64,000 nucleotides of DNA, taken from positions 138,679,656 to 138,743,655 of the forward strand of contig OW240916.1 of NCBI GenBank assembly GCA_933207985.1. Direction: 5' to 3'. Within the stretch, counting starts at the first letter, position 1; each line of letters starts with the position of its first letter. This document shows, one piece after another, positions 45,835 through 56,864 of this stretch. The DNA is from Pelobates cultripes. Taxonomy: Eukaryota; Chordata; Amphibia; Anura; Pelobatidae. The notes beneath the pieces are model-generated. The model made no database searches. It was not told the DNA's origin and worked only from the letters and a program-made list of their open reading frames with translations. The position numbers and the translations under genes were made by a program.

Positions 45835-47471
45835 CAAAATGGAACATGGGCACAGCGTAAAACTTAAAAGTTAGAAAAAAACTGAATGGATGCGTCTCAA
45901 ATCTGCCCCTTCAACATCCACATATACCTGGCAAAGGTACATATGGGGGTATTGCTGTACTCAGCCGACATAGCTGAGCAACATATGAAGTATTATACAG
46001 TCGTAGCACACATACGATTTGCAAAATATACTGTGCAAACTCACTTTGTGTGTCAAAAAGGCAGAAAAAACGCCAATTACCACTACACTTGGTACAAGCT
46101 AGCGGAAAAATTCTCCCACGCTAAGGTTCAAAATATGCCTTTTCAAATACCCTCGGATGTCTTCTTTAATGGTATGCCTTTATGGTGTAGTTGTAATATG
46201 TAGCCTGCTCAAGTGCTCCAAAGTGGGACACGGACGCATGAAAACCCTCCATGAAAATCAACACTTAAAAACCTGAACTTATCACGTCTCTTTTACAGCA
46301 CTGTAACTTCACAAAATAGTGTCTAGGTCATACATTGGGCATATTGTTTTACTCAGAATGTGTAACGGAGTATAATCTGGGGATTTTTATGACAGTGGTA
46401 CATATTAAGTGTAAGAAATACAAAATACAAAAATACAAAAATGCAACATATATGTAAAAATGCCATTCCACCCACCACCACAAACATTGACATAAATTGG
46501 TTAAAAAAAAAAATGGTTACAAGTTAAGGCACAATATACACCATATAAGATACCCAGGGGTGTCTGCTTTATCAAATGAAAGCCCTTTGTGGGGTTATTT
46601 GAACAGTCACACTGCTATAATACCCTAAAATGAGACATAGGTTCGTCAAATCCATCTAGGAAAATTCTAACTATAGAAACTGAAATAGCCTTGTCTCTTA
46701 TATGGCACTGTAGCTTTACAGAAAAGTCCCAAAGGCATACAATGGGGGTATCGTTATACTCAGCAGATGTAGTAGAACACAATATGGGGTTCTGTGCAGG
46801 AATAGCACAACCAGCTTTACGAAATACACATTACAACAACCTTGTTATATGTGTATATGCCAAAATAGAGAAAAAACACAATTTTACTCAACTATTTAGC
46901 AGAGATTGGCGATGAAATGGCTAAGTAAAAAGTGTCAAACTAACCTTAGGTAAATAGCCTTTGATGTCTATTTTATATAAATATATACTTTTGTGTTGCA
47001 ATTTTGTTTTCTGTGATGGCTACTAAACCTACAAGACAAACATACCAAATTCTAAAATTGTTGCAAATTGAAATTTTATTTTAGTCCTTGTATTTTGTGA
47101 CCTGTAGCTTTCAAAATAAGCTGAAATCCTATACATATGATGTACTCTATAAATCAAGACACAAAAATTAATTTATTTTGAATTACTTTTTCTAAGCTGG
47201 ACATATTATGCACACGCTATTATTGCGAAACTTATTTTATTTTGTTTCAATTTTTTGGCATTTTTATATAATTAATGAGACTGTATCTATGTATATGTGA
47301 CATCAAATTAAAACCCTGTTTGCCCTCTAAAAAATGATGTATAATATGTGTTGGTGCAATAAATGAGAGAGATGCAAATTCCGTTTGAATACAAACAGCA
47401 ATAAAATGCAAAAATGGCCTTTGTCCTTAAGCATAAGACAAGCTTCTGAAGCTGTGTCCTTAAGGGGTTAA

Positions 47472-49160
47472 AACATGTTTGTGGTATTCATTTTTAAAAT
47501 TTACATACACATTGTATTTTTCTGCTTATTTTGTAAATCTCATGTATCCCACTGTAACAAAATTATCCTAACAGTACTAAGCATGATCTCCTGAGTACAA
47601 TAATTCCTAGGGGCCACGTGCAGCCCCTTGCACCCACTTAAGCCCCTATTACCTCTTATACCCACTACAGTTCCTATCCCACGCCCCCACTTTTGCCCCT
47701 AATATCCCCTTGACCCACTACAGCCTTTGTTATCCCTTGCACATATTACAGCTCAGCGACCACTACAAATATCATTTAGTGGCAGAATTTATTAGTGCCC
47801 CCTCCTGATTTGACTGTAATATATTTGTGCCCCCCGTCCATGTATTATTCATAGAGTCGCAACAGCATAAGGCTGTTCTGCAGCTCATTTTGAATCTTCC
47901 CCTTACTGAGCCCAATGTTCAAAGGTCTAATTATATTCTCTGTTTACAAATTGTTGACTTTAAAAGAAGAAAATTAAGCATTTTAATTGTTTTGTTACAA
48001 TTTTATAAGTGCTTTATTTTCAATATATGTAATTAGTTGTCCACTTAATGTAATTTCTGAAGATGAATGCGTTTGCCGGCTGTAATAAAATAATTATATA
48101 ATGATATACTGTCTCATTAAAGAGCAGAATAACAAACCATTAACAGTAAACTATCCATTGCAAAATTAATTGACAATCCTAAAATATAAATGTATAATAT
48201 ATGGTGCTTAATTTTAATATTTTACTTTAGAACATTACTCAACATTCTCTCATAACATTTTTTTTTTATCTGACACCTGTAATGTGATCTAAGATTGTAT
48301 TAAGCACGGTTCTCCTGCAGCTCTTTAGCAGTCTTTAGTTGATAACCAGCTACCATAAATGAGGATGTTAGTAGTGGCAGTTCAATTACAGTCAGGAAGT
48401 GACTGGGTTAATACAGCCTGGGTTACTAATCTTCAAAAAGGAATGGATATTATCGAAACATGCCCTATTCAGGACAATTAGCAAGTAGTACATAAGCACC
48501 ATCAAACTTTTATGGCCAAATGTAGACTATTGCCAACTATACAAAATAGAATGGCACTTTTTGGGAACATTTAAACCTTGAGATATCTGTGTAGTTATCA
48601 GAATACAAAATAAAGAGGATGCAGTTGTGCATCTACAAAAAAGCACTGTGTCAAAGTACGGTACGTGTAAAATTGTACTGCCAGAAATACACTAGATGGT
48701 AGCCGAATGTGTCGCCTTAATTGTTGAGGTCACTTTCCAAGAATGGCATTTCTTTGGTGTATGGCAATAAGGAGTGGAGAGAATGCCCCCCATATCTGCT
48801 TTCGCCATATGGACAGTATGCAACCTCAGCCATCTGAATGCTTGGCAGTAGGCAGTTACAGAGCTAAAAATGCCTTGTGTGAAACTGATTGCCCAAAAGA
48901 GCTTTAGTGTCAAGTGAGGTCACAGAGATATTACAACATTCACAAACTCTGCCAAACAAAAAGAATGCTGCAGCCCAATTACCGACCTCATTCCTTTTCT
49001 GAGATGTGCCTCCATGATCAGTTCCCAAATGAGGTTACATTTCCTATTGTAATTATGTGTGCCTGCTTGTCCTGTTCCTATCTTTGCTATTTCAGTGCCT
49101 GTATGCTGGAGTTCTTACACTTTATATACGTGCATACCTTTCATACAGACATCAAAATAC
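47472..49160. other. Mostly unassigned; short CCCCT-rich repeat block
   Basis: At 47600-47830 a loosely repeated 'cccacttaagcccctattac' type unit occurs. The rest is AT-rich with short ORFs lacking domains. Confidence 0.35.
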
Positions 49161-49812
49161 TTAAAGGAACAGTACAAGGTCAGGAATACAAATGTGTTTT
49201 CATGACCCTGTTGTGCTAAAAATGCAGTTTAGGCCTCTGCGCCCCCCCTCCCTTGCCCGCACATTATGCAGCACTGACCCAGGAAGCACCCTAGTGGCCG
49301 TCTCAGTGACAACCACTGGAGGTGTCCCTAGGCTGTAACGTAGACACTCAAAGATAAAGCACCGAGCTTACAGCAGCAGTAGCTTAGTATCCAACAGCTT
49401 AAAATACATAGTAAAAACAAAGAGAACATTAAATATGCTGATATCAGCCAAGAACCTCCAGTAAGACAGGAAGGGGTATTTTATAAACCCTTTCACATTT
49501 AACCCTTTATAGGGCTTCTACACATACAATAAACTTTGCTGGTATCAGACAAAGTGTAAACATCTCTGAGACATGATATATCAGCATTTCTAATGGCTAG
49601 TGTAGGCACACACCTATTGAGGCTTGCCTTGACGTGGCAGGTGAGCTTATATATTCAAATGGCCATTGGAATAAAACTAAAGAGCCTCCATTTTGTTTAA
49701 ATGTACATAGGGATTTAGGCCAGAGTGCAGGTAACGTTCTTTGTTTTTACTATGTAAGATAGACACTACTCTTTCTCTGAAAAGACAGCATTTTCATGAA
49801 AATGTCTGCAGG

Positions 49813-50445
49813 CAGAGGAGTACCTATCATGGTCACAGGGGTTGCTTCTGCGACTGGGCCCGTCACTGCATGGGGGGAGGGGAGGGCAGGGCGGCTGCAG
49901 CAGTGACCCCTGCGTCCTCTGCATACGTACTGGGGCCTTGGGCCTGCATTTCCCGACCGGAGGGGAGAGCTGTGCTGTACTGACAGGAAATGCTCGCTTA
50001 GAGAGCACTTATGTCGGACGGGATACCGTGGCGAAAAGCTGGTACAGGAGAGAAGGAGGGTGGGTTGGGGATGTCACACATGGAGGGGATGGGATGATTG
50101 GAGATGTCACATATATAGGAGCATTGGGAGGTTAGGGATGTAGCACATTGACGGGCTGGGGGCGTTGGGGATGTCACACATCGAGGTAATGGGGGATTGT
50201 GGATGTCCTTCATGGAGGGACTGGGAGGTTGGGGATGACATGCATGGAGGGGCTCGGGAGGAAATGAGATGCATGGAGGGACTATGGGGGAGGGATGAGA
50301 CACATTGAGAGGCTATGGAGGAATGGGACACATGGAGGGGCTACGGGCATGAGACACAAGGAGGGTCTGGGTGGAGTTGAGACACCTGGGGGAGGTCCAG
50401 GGTGATTTTCACACTGGGGCCCAGTGATTTCTAGCTGCTTCTCTG
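49813..50445. mobile_element. Non-autonomous hAT element with internal minisatellite
   Basis: The ends CAGAGGAGTACCTAT and 'ctagctgcttctctg' (reverse complement CAGAGAAGCAGCTAG) are imperfect inverted repeats. The flanking 8-mers TCTGCAGG (49805-49812) and TCTGCAGT (50446-50453) agree at 7 of 8 positions. The inside carries 'ggggcccagtgatttctag', a feature shared with the terminus at 53785-53815, and a G-rich tandem array. No transposase. Confidence 0.75.
50050..50395. repeat. G-rich minisatellite, about 33-bp units
   Basis: Imperfect units like 'gggatgtcacacatggaggg' with 'gatggga', 'ggctgggaggttgg' and similar. The minus-strand Ser/Pro-rich ORFs are readings of it. Confidence 0.8.
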
Positions 50446-50899
50446 TCTGCAGTGACAGGCTATAGACACCCAAACAACTACAATAAGCTGTAGTTGTTCT
50501 GGTGACTATAGTGTCCCTTTAATGCATTCACTCACTGCACACAGGCCCAATCAGCCTACATGCATTCATTCAAACACTACACACCTACATCTGCATTCTC
50601 TTTTTGATAGTTATAAGTTTAAATGCTGTAATATAATTTTAGTTCTGCAATGCAGTCTTCAACTCCATATTTAGTTAAAAAAAAAAAAAATCCAAACTGT
50701 TGATTTCTCCCATTCCTACTAGGAACCTATATTTACCAAAATGGGTTAATCGGATATGACATAAATGACTTCTGCAATGGAAACTTAAGTGGAAATAAAC
50801 TGTTTATTCTATTTATATTGTATATGAAGTAGCTCCCCCAAGAACTTCCTGTTTGAATTACACTATCACCTTGCTGTAAACATTTATACATAATGGTTA

Positions 50900-52600
50900 T
50901 GTGCTTGCTCTCTTTATGACCTTGGATGACTTTATGTCACCCTGTGCCCATTATAGTTGCAGGGTGTGTATTGTTTTTTTGTTAAATATCTTATGTGCTC
51001 TCCTGTCCTTCTGCTGCCCTCTACTAACTAGGTGGGTTTGGCTGTGGAGTCTGTGTATCACCCTCTGTTGGTTGTGAAGATTTTGAAACAATTATGTGCA
51101 CTACCTGAACAGGAAGGTTCAAGACCACCATCAGAAATTTTGGGGCCCCTAAAACAGCTCAAGGTCCGCCTCCAAGCACACCAATAGGACTCGCCTCCAA
51201 GTCTGCCCACAAGAATGCAGTGTGTGTTTGTTTATTGGATACGGTGTGTCAGTGCATGTGTAGTGGATGCAGTGTGTGTATATGGTATATATACATACAC
51301 ACAATTTGTATTTAAATGTAGGCATATTTTTGTATGGAGCATGTGTGTGTGCATGTTGGTGTTTGAATGCAGGCGTGCATTTGTGTGTAGTGTATACACT
51401 TCTATACACACTAATACACAGACACACACTAACATACATGCAAATACACAGTTACACACACCGACACAGACAATGAAACAGTTACACCCACAGAAACACA
51501 CATACATACCCACACTGACACACACAAACACAGACACTCATACACATTGATAGAGAATACACTTATAGAGACACAAACACAGATACACACACTGACACAA
51601 ATACACACAAACACTAAAACCCACAGACAGACGTACATACTGACACACATACACATAAATTGACTCACAGACATACTGACACACACAAGCAGTTCATTTT
51701 TCAGCCACCATCCTGTTTCTTTCCTATTGAGTGCAGAAGGGTGGTTGGGGCTAATGGGAGTTGGTCTGGCTCTTCCATCCTCTATGTCTCGCTCTGCCTC
51801 CTCCCTCTCACACGTCACTTCCTCCCAGCACTAGTTGTGGCTGCCGTTCTTAAAGGGCCGGTCGCACTATTACACCTACAGAGCGCTGACTGGGCCCTGA
51901 AGACATATGTACATTGGTGGCCCTGAGAGCGTGCGGCCCCCGCTGTTGGTGCACCAGAGACAGGTCCGCCGTTGCAGATGGGGAATGTTGGGCCCAGGCA
52001 GCAGGGTCTCCGAGGGCCGCTGGGCCCGTGACAACCGTCATGGTTGTCACCCCCTGATGGTGGCCTTGGGAAAGCTTGTTAATTTGTATATTCAGGTAGA
52101 TTTTCGTATTATGGTTTAGGCAGGCAGGGGACACATTTCTTTCCCGACCCTTTTATAATTCTTGTATTGTGTTATATGAGTTTCTGTATGATTCCCCATA
52201 TGATTATGTTTTGTGTATATAATTGAGTGTGTTGCATTAAGTGTAATGGGATGTGGATAGGGGCTAATCCTGAGTATGAATAAAGTATTGTGTGTTGGTT
52301 CCATTGGGAACTGTATGTCCTGTCTGGCTTGTTCAGGGACCCAGTAACAGAGTTTTTGGATCGGTTCGCTGGTTGCATCGGTCCCTGATCCCCTGGACAA
52401 GTTAAGAAAGAACTAGACCTGAGAACCACAAGGCAGGCAGAGGTGTCAGCAAAGGCAGAGGGGGCGATACCTATAAGGAGAGAGCTGCAGCCTGGTCCTG
52501 CAGAAGAGGTCTTCAGAGACCCCAGCCAAGTTTTGGTGACGTGGTCTCAAGTGCTCCAGAATCCCCTGGTGGCAGCAGAGTGCAGAAGGTCCGTCACAAG
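50900..52600 (+). mobile_element. LTR related to that at 6931, split by a hAT element
   Basis: Segments 'cctgtgcccattatagttgc' and 'aactaggtgggtttggctgt' match the LTR at 6931-7919. After the hAT insertion (51120-52068) the LTR resumes with 'atattcaggtagatttt', continues through 'ggcaggcagggg' and an AATAAA at 52279-52284, and ends near 'ggtccgtcaca' (about 52600). Exact outer boundaries and a target duplication were not found. ORFs are chance. Confidence 0.65.
51120..52068. mobile_element. Non-autonomous hAT element with CA/GT-rich core
   Basis: The left end CAAGACCACCATCAG and right end CTGATGGTGGCCTTG are 15-bp inverted repeats with one mismatch. The flanking 8-mers GGAAGGTT (51112-51119) and GGAAAGCT (52069-52076) match at 6 of 8. 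The core (51200-51690) is an irregular array of GTGTGTATATG and ACACACTGACAC words. The following segment, starting 'ttggggctaatgggagttgg', is shared with 28560. No transposase is visible. Confidence 0.7.
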
Positions 52601-52686
52601 GTTAGCGTTCAGTTCTACTATACTTTAGAGAATTGTTGGTAACAAACAAAAAACACATTCAAAATGTCCATACCCAAAGTGGTGAT

Positions 52687-53022
52687 TAGTGATGTCCCGA
52701 ACGGTTCGCCACGGATGGCGAACATATGCGCTGTTCGGTCCCCCCTATTCGTCATCATTGAGTAAACTTTGACCCTGAACCTCACAGTCAGCAGACACAT
52801 TCCAGACAATCAGCAGCAGACCCTCCCTCCCACCTCCTGGACAGCTCACTAAGAATGCAGCTTCACAATGAATGTAAAATGGATGCTGTCCAGGAGGTGG
52901 GAGGGTCTGGTAGGGAGTGTCTTCTGCTGATTGGCTGGAATGTGTCTGCTGACTGTGAGATACAGGGTCAAAGTTTACTCAATGATGACATAGGGGGCGG
53001 CGAACCGTTCGGGACATCACTA
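52687..53022. mobile_element. Palindromic hAT MITE, TSD GTGGTGAT
   Basis: A 336-bp element begins TAGTGATGTCCCGAACGG and ends with the exact reverse complement. Inner arms also match for long stretches ('attgagtaaactttgaccct' against 'agggtcaaagtttactcaat'), so the whole element folds back. Exact 8-bp duplications GTGGTGAT flank it (52679-52686, 53023-53030). No coding. Confidence 0.93.
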
Positions 53023-53364
53023 GTGGTGATACATTATCTCAAATATAAATTTAAAAATATGTTTAATTAAATCAAGGCTGTATGGTTATATAAAAAAAAC
53101 ATAAGAATAACAACTGGCGATAAAGAGAAACATACAAATGGAGAAAAGCTGAATGCATTAACATATTAATGTCTTTCACATCTTAACTAGCTTTCAGTTC
53201 TTCCTTATGCCAAGTCGTATTAAATATCATCTTCACATGTCAAATATTATCGAATGATCCCTCGCCGCCTCTGCTGGGAACACAGCTGCCCGCCTCATTG
53301 AAGCTGCACTGGACCCCAGGGACAGATCCATGCCAGCTCTCTAGGTAAGGAGGCTCGGTGGACA

Positions 53365-53815
53365 ATTTAAAATTTAAAAATTATGAATAATTTGTATGTG
53401 TGTGTCTGAGAGTGTGAGTGTATGTGTGTGTCTGAGTGTGTGTGTGTGTGTGTGAATGTGTGTGTGTCTGTGAGTTTGTGTAAATGAGTGTATGTCTGTT
53501 AGTGCGTGTGTGTGTGTGTGTGTCTACATGTCTGTGTGTCTGTATGTATGTATGGGTCTCTGTGTGTGTGTATGACGTCATATTGCGTCTCCTGGCATCA
53601 GTAGACAGCCCTCGCAGTTTTAAAAATATGAATAATTTGTGTGTGTGTCTGAGAGTGTGTGTCTGTGAGTGTGTGTCTCTACATGTTTGTGTGTATGTAT
53701 GTGGGTTTCTGTGTGTGTGTGTGTGTCTGCATGTGTGTGGGGGGTGGGGCGGGGGGTGGGGATGCCCCAAGGCAATTTTCGCACCGGGGCCCCGTGGTTT
53801 CTAGTTATGCCTCTG
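53365..53815 (-). mobile_element. hAT right-end fragment with duplicated GT-rich array
   Basis: On the minus strand it begins CAGAGGCATAACTAGAAACC, the terminal motif also found at 50445. The interior is GT-rich. The motif 'aaaaattatgaataatttgt' plus 'gtgtgtctgagag' is present at 53375 and, slightly changed, at 53624, showing an internal duplication of about 250 bp. The opposite terminus and a duplication were not identified. Confidence 0.55.
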
Positions 53816-53819
53816 ACTA

Positions 53820-54890
53820 TGCCTACACCTGCAACACACACAGGCATGGTTGAATATAGACAAACAAACACAGATTTACGCACACACATCACAGGGGATG
53901 CACGGCCAACCGTACCCCCCTTAGAGGGACGGATTAATCTGGCCCAGAGATCAGTGATCTCCCATTTTTCTATTCTTATGAATTTATAACCAGCACCTAC
54001 ATTCTTGTCTTTGTCAAATGTATAATTCTACAATACAGGCACTATCGTAGTTCTTTAGCTATGTCACTAGGACCATTCACCCTACGCAACTTACCTTCTG
54101 AGTAATTTGGTCCTAATACTACTCCTGCAACGCCTGATTACCTACCATTACTAGACGACAAGAATACTTATGTGCACGTAACCCTTATCTGTATATTTTC
54201 ACTTTAAAATGTGCTATTGTTTAAATACCAAGTTCAAGGTTTTTACTGTATGATGATCTGGTGCTTGCCTAAGGTGTTGTGGCACAGCAAGCTTTAATGT
54301 GTTAACATGCACAACAAAAATAAAGAATTATAAAATAAAAATATACACATATTGTATTTTTAAGATCAACACGCTCAAACTAATTTTCAGACATGCTTTA
54401 TTTTCAACAGTTTTAGCCATTGACAAGTCAACTGTGAGAGGGTGACAGATGATTTGACATTGACATTTCAAAACTCTTCTATAAATAAAACAAGCACACT
54501 GGGGTGTAGTTATGTAAGTAAATTCTATGGTGACAGCATGTTTACATCAAATATGTTTAAATAGGCTCTCCCCATGAGTTACCGGTAATCTTGTTTTTAA
54601 TAACTACCTGCTTATGGCGACACATTCCCACTTGTTGCTGACCTTTTACACTTACTATTTTCTGAAGTGTAAATCTGCTAAGTCCTGTAACTACAGAAAT
54701 TTTGTTTGCTTTACTAAAGAGTAATGAAATGGAGCAACTATATCCCAGCTGGAAAAAGAAAATTGCTGGTCATTGAATATTGTTATTAAACGTCACGGAA
54801 GTGAAACAAATCTAAGCTCTGCCTATAGATATCTAGAGGTTTCCAATGCATTAAGGCAGGGGTAGGCAACCTTCAACACCCTAGATGTTA
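53820..54890. other. No recognised feature
   Basis: AT-rich DNA without recognisable genes. At 54856 'caggggtaggcaacctt' resembles a hAT terminus, but it has no visible partner. Confidence 0.35.
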
Positions 54891-55107
54891 TGGACATTTT
54901 TTTTTCAGCCTTTCGGCTGATTCTATACACAGCCCTTTCTGTCTATATGCCCTGTACTATATGTCCCTAATATAGACATTTAGACTGTTTTCTAGATTTG
55001 TCAACTGCAGCATTGCCAGCAGGGGGGCTGCCTGTAATGACAGGTAGCCCCCCTGCTGGCTGGAAATAAAATTAAATAAAATTAATAAAAGTTAAAAAGT
55101 GTAATAA

Positions 55108-55148
<41 letters not shown>

Positions 55149-55274
55149 TATGCATACAAACACATACACTGTCTAGGTGTATTTTACTATTAATATATAT
55201 AATTATATATATAATATCAAATTATACGTAGACTAATATTGATTAAATATATATAATTATTGTTATATATATAT

Positions 55275-55785
55275 ATAAAACAAGAGGGGGTTGGCTGCAC
55301 TCACCTTAACATGCATAAATGGGGGTGCTGCTGGGGGCCAAATAATACAATACACAAGATCCAGCGCACTCACCTATCCACTAAACAGCAACTCCAATGT
55401 TGAAAGATTTTATTTGTTTTTTTAAAAACACCTAATCTAGGCAAAAATAATGGGGGTTTAGTTACATTATATGATCATACAGTGCATAAGCCTGCCATAA
55501 GAGCAGACATTAGGCTGTTAGTGTAGGACCTGCCAAAGATGGGGTACATTGACGTTGTGGCAGGCTTATGCACTGTATGATCATATAATGTAACTAAGCC
55601 CCCATTATTTTTGCCTAGATTAGGTGTTTTTAAAAAAACAAATAAAATCTTTCAACATTGAAGTTGCTGTTTAGTGGATAGGTGAGTGCGCTGGATCTTG
55701 TGTATTGTATTATTTGGCCCCCAGCAGCACCCCCATTTATGCATGTTAAGGTGAGTGCAGCCAACCCCCTCTTGTTTTATATATA
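55275..55785. repeat. 220-bp-arm palindrome with 60-bp spacer
   Basis: The left arm 55275-55497 and right arm 55558-55782 are near-perfect reverse complements (for example 'ttggctgcactcaccttaac' against 'gttaaggtgagtgcagccaa'). The spacer is 55498-55557 ('taagagcagacattaggctg' and on). Both outer ends run into (TA)n. Short ORFs across it have no domain. Confidence 0.92.
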
Positions 55786-55913
55786 TTTGGGAGTCCAGCC
55801 AACTCCTTGGTTTTGCACCCCTCCCTGTCACAGGTGCCTCATCCCAGGGCCCTATTTAGCCTTATACTGCAGAGAGCCCCAGATGGAATTTCTTTCCCCA
55901 AGTAGGTTAATCT

Positions 55914-56122
55914 CATAAGAGCAGACATTAGGCTGTTAGTGTAGGACCTGCCAAAGATGGGGTACATTGACGTTGTGGCAGGCTTATGCACTGTATGATC
56001 ATATATTGTAACTAAACCCCTATTATTTTTGCCTAGATTAGGTGTTTTTTAAAAAAAAACAATAAAATCTTTCAACATTGAAGTTGCTGTTTAGTGGATA
56101 GGTGAGTGCACTGGATCTTGTG

Positions 56123-56124
<2 letters not shown>
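55914..56124 (+). repeat. Third copy of spacer plus right arm
   Basis: A direct repeat of 55496-55707 with few differences (atattg for ataatg, an extra A or two, 'gcactgg' for 'gcgctgg'). It ends in a long (TA)n at 56125-56169. The 130 bp between the copies ('gggagtccagccaactcctt' and on) is not repeated elsewhere in the window. Confidence 0.9.
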
Positions 56125-56175
<51 letters not shown>

Positions 56176-56480
56176 TATATAATATAAAAAAATTAAATAC
56201 GTAAATACGTTAAAAAATAAAATTAAAAAAATAATTAAAAATAAATAATTAAAAAATATATAGATGTGTGTTATTTCATTCTAACTGTATTGTGATAATA
56301 TATATATTTATATCAAAATACACGTAGAATGAAATATACATATCTATATACATAAATATATACGTATATATCACTATATATATATATATATATATATACA
56401 CACCTATATATAAATAAAAATATTTTTTAAAATTATATATATATATATAAATATATATACACACATATATAAACACATAC

Positions 56481-56521
<41 letters not shown>

Positions 56522-56530
56522 TTAATTCTA
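56125..56530. repeat. (TA)n-rich microsatellite cluster
   Basis: Several TA runs (56125-56180, 56372-56397, 56435-56455, 56480-56515) with 'tatacac' and 'aaataat' interruptions. The Tyr/Ile-rich minus-strand ORF is a reading of this cluster. Confidence 0.9.
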
Positions 56531-56864
56531 CATATATATTTATGTAATATTTTTACATAATTAGGTATTTTAATTAATTACAATTAGCGGGACCTGCCTG
56601 ACAACCCATGCCGAAAGTATAGGAAATTTTTATTTGCTTGCACTATATTTAACCTTATAACTTTCCAAGACACCATAAAACCTGTGCACGGGGGGTACTG
56701 TTTTACTCGGGACACTTTGCTGAATACAAATATTAGTGTTTCAAAACAGTAAAATGTATTACAAGGATGATATCGCCAGTAAAAGTGAAGTTTTTTGCAT
56801 TTTTCACGCACAAACAGCACTTACACGGACTATATTATTGCTGTGATACTTTTTACTGTTTTGA

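Larger units (their letters stand above)
42778..45849 (+). mobile_element. 5'-truncated L1 insertion with 15-bp TSD
   Basis: The 15-mer CAAAATGGAACATGG stands at both ends (42778-42792 and 45835-45849). The element between starts inside the reverse transcriptase and ends with a 1.2-kb 3' UTR and AATAAA at 45818-45823. This is the classic outcome of target-primed reverse transcription with early abort. The exact duplication and open reading frame indicate a fairly recent insertion. Confidence 0.93.
41804..47467 (+). mobile_element. Long TTAA-flanked non-coding element, split by an L1
   Basis: TTAA precedes CCCCTTCCCGCC at 41800-41803 and follows CCTTAAGGGG at 47468-47471. Removing the L1 leaves about 2.6 kb. 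The left end has nested hairpins around 'gacggacctggtccgtc' and 'gatcaattggcaggga'. A module 'accactacac.tgg.acaa' to 'ccaaa.tgg.acatgg' occurs at 42636-42792 and again at 46078-46230, with a more diverged version near 46530-46640. Similar sequence occurs at 15940, 58159-58796 and 61501. TTAA ends suggest piggyBac-type mobilisation. No transposase is seen. Confidence 0.6.
49162..50521. repeat. Family B-like MITE split by a hAT element
   Basis: The left end 'ttaaaggaacagtacaaggt' with 'caggaatacaaatgtg' and the right end 'tagttgttctggtgactata' plus 'gtgtccctttaa' are family B-type termini. The region between includes older material and the hAT insertion at 49813-50445. Whether both ends belong to one element is uncertain given the 1.3-kb distance. 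Confidence 0.4.

Noticed and set aside
53381..53989. Cys/Val-rich and His/Thr-rich ORFs on both strands
   Set aside because: They are readings of GTGTGTCT-type low-complexity DNA, present in several frames at once.
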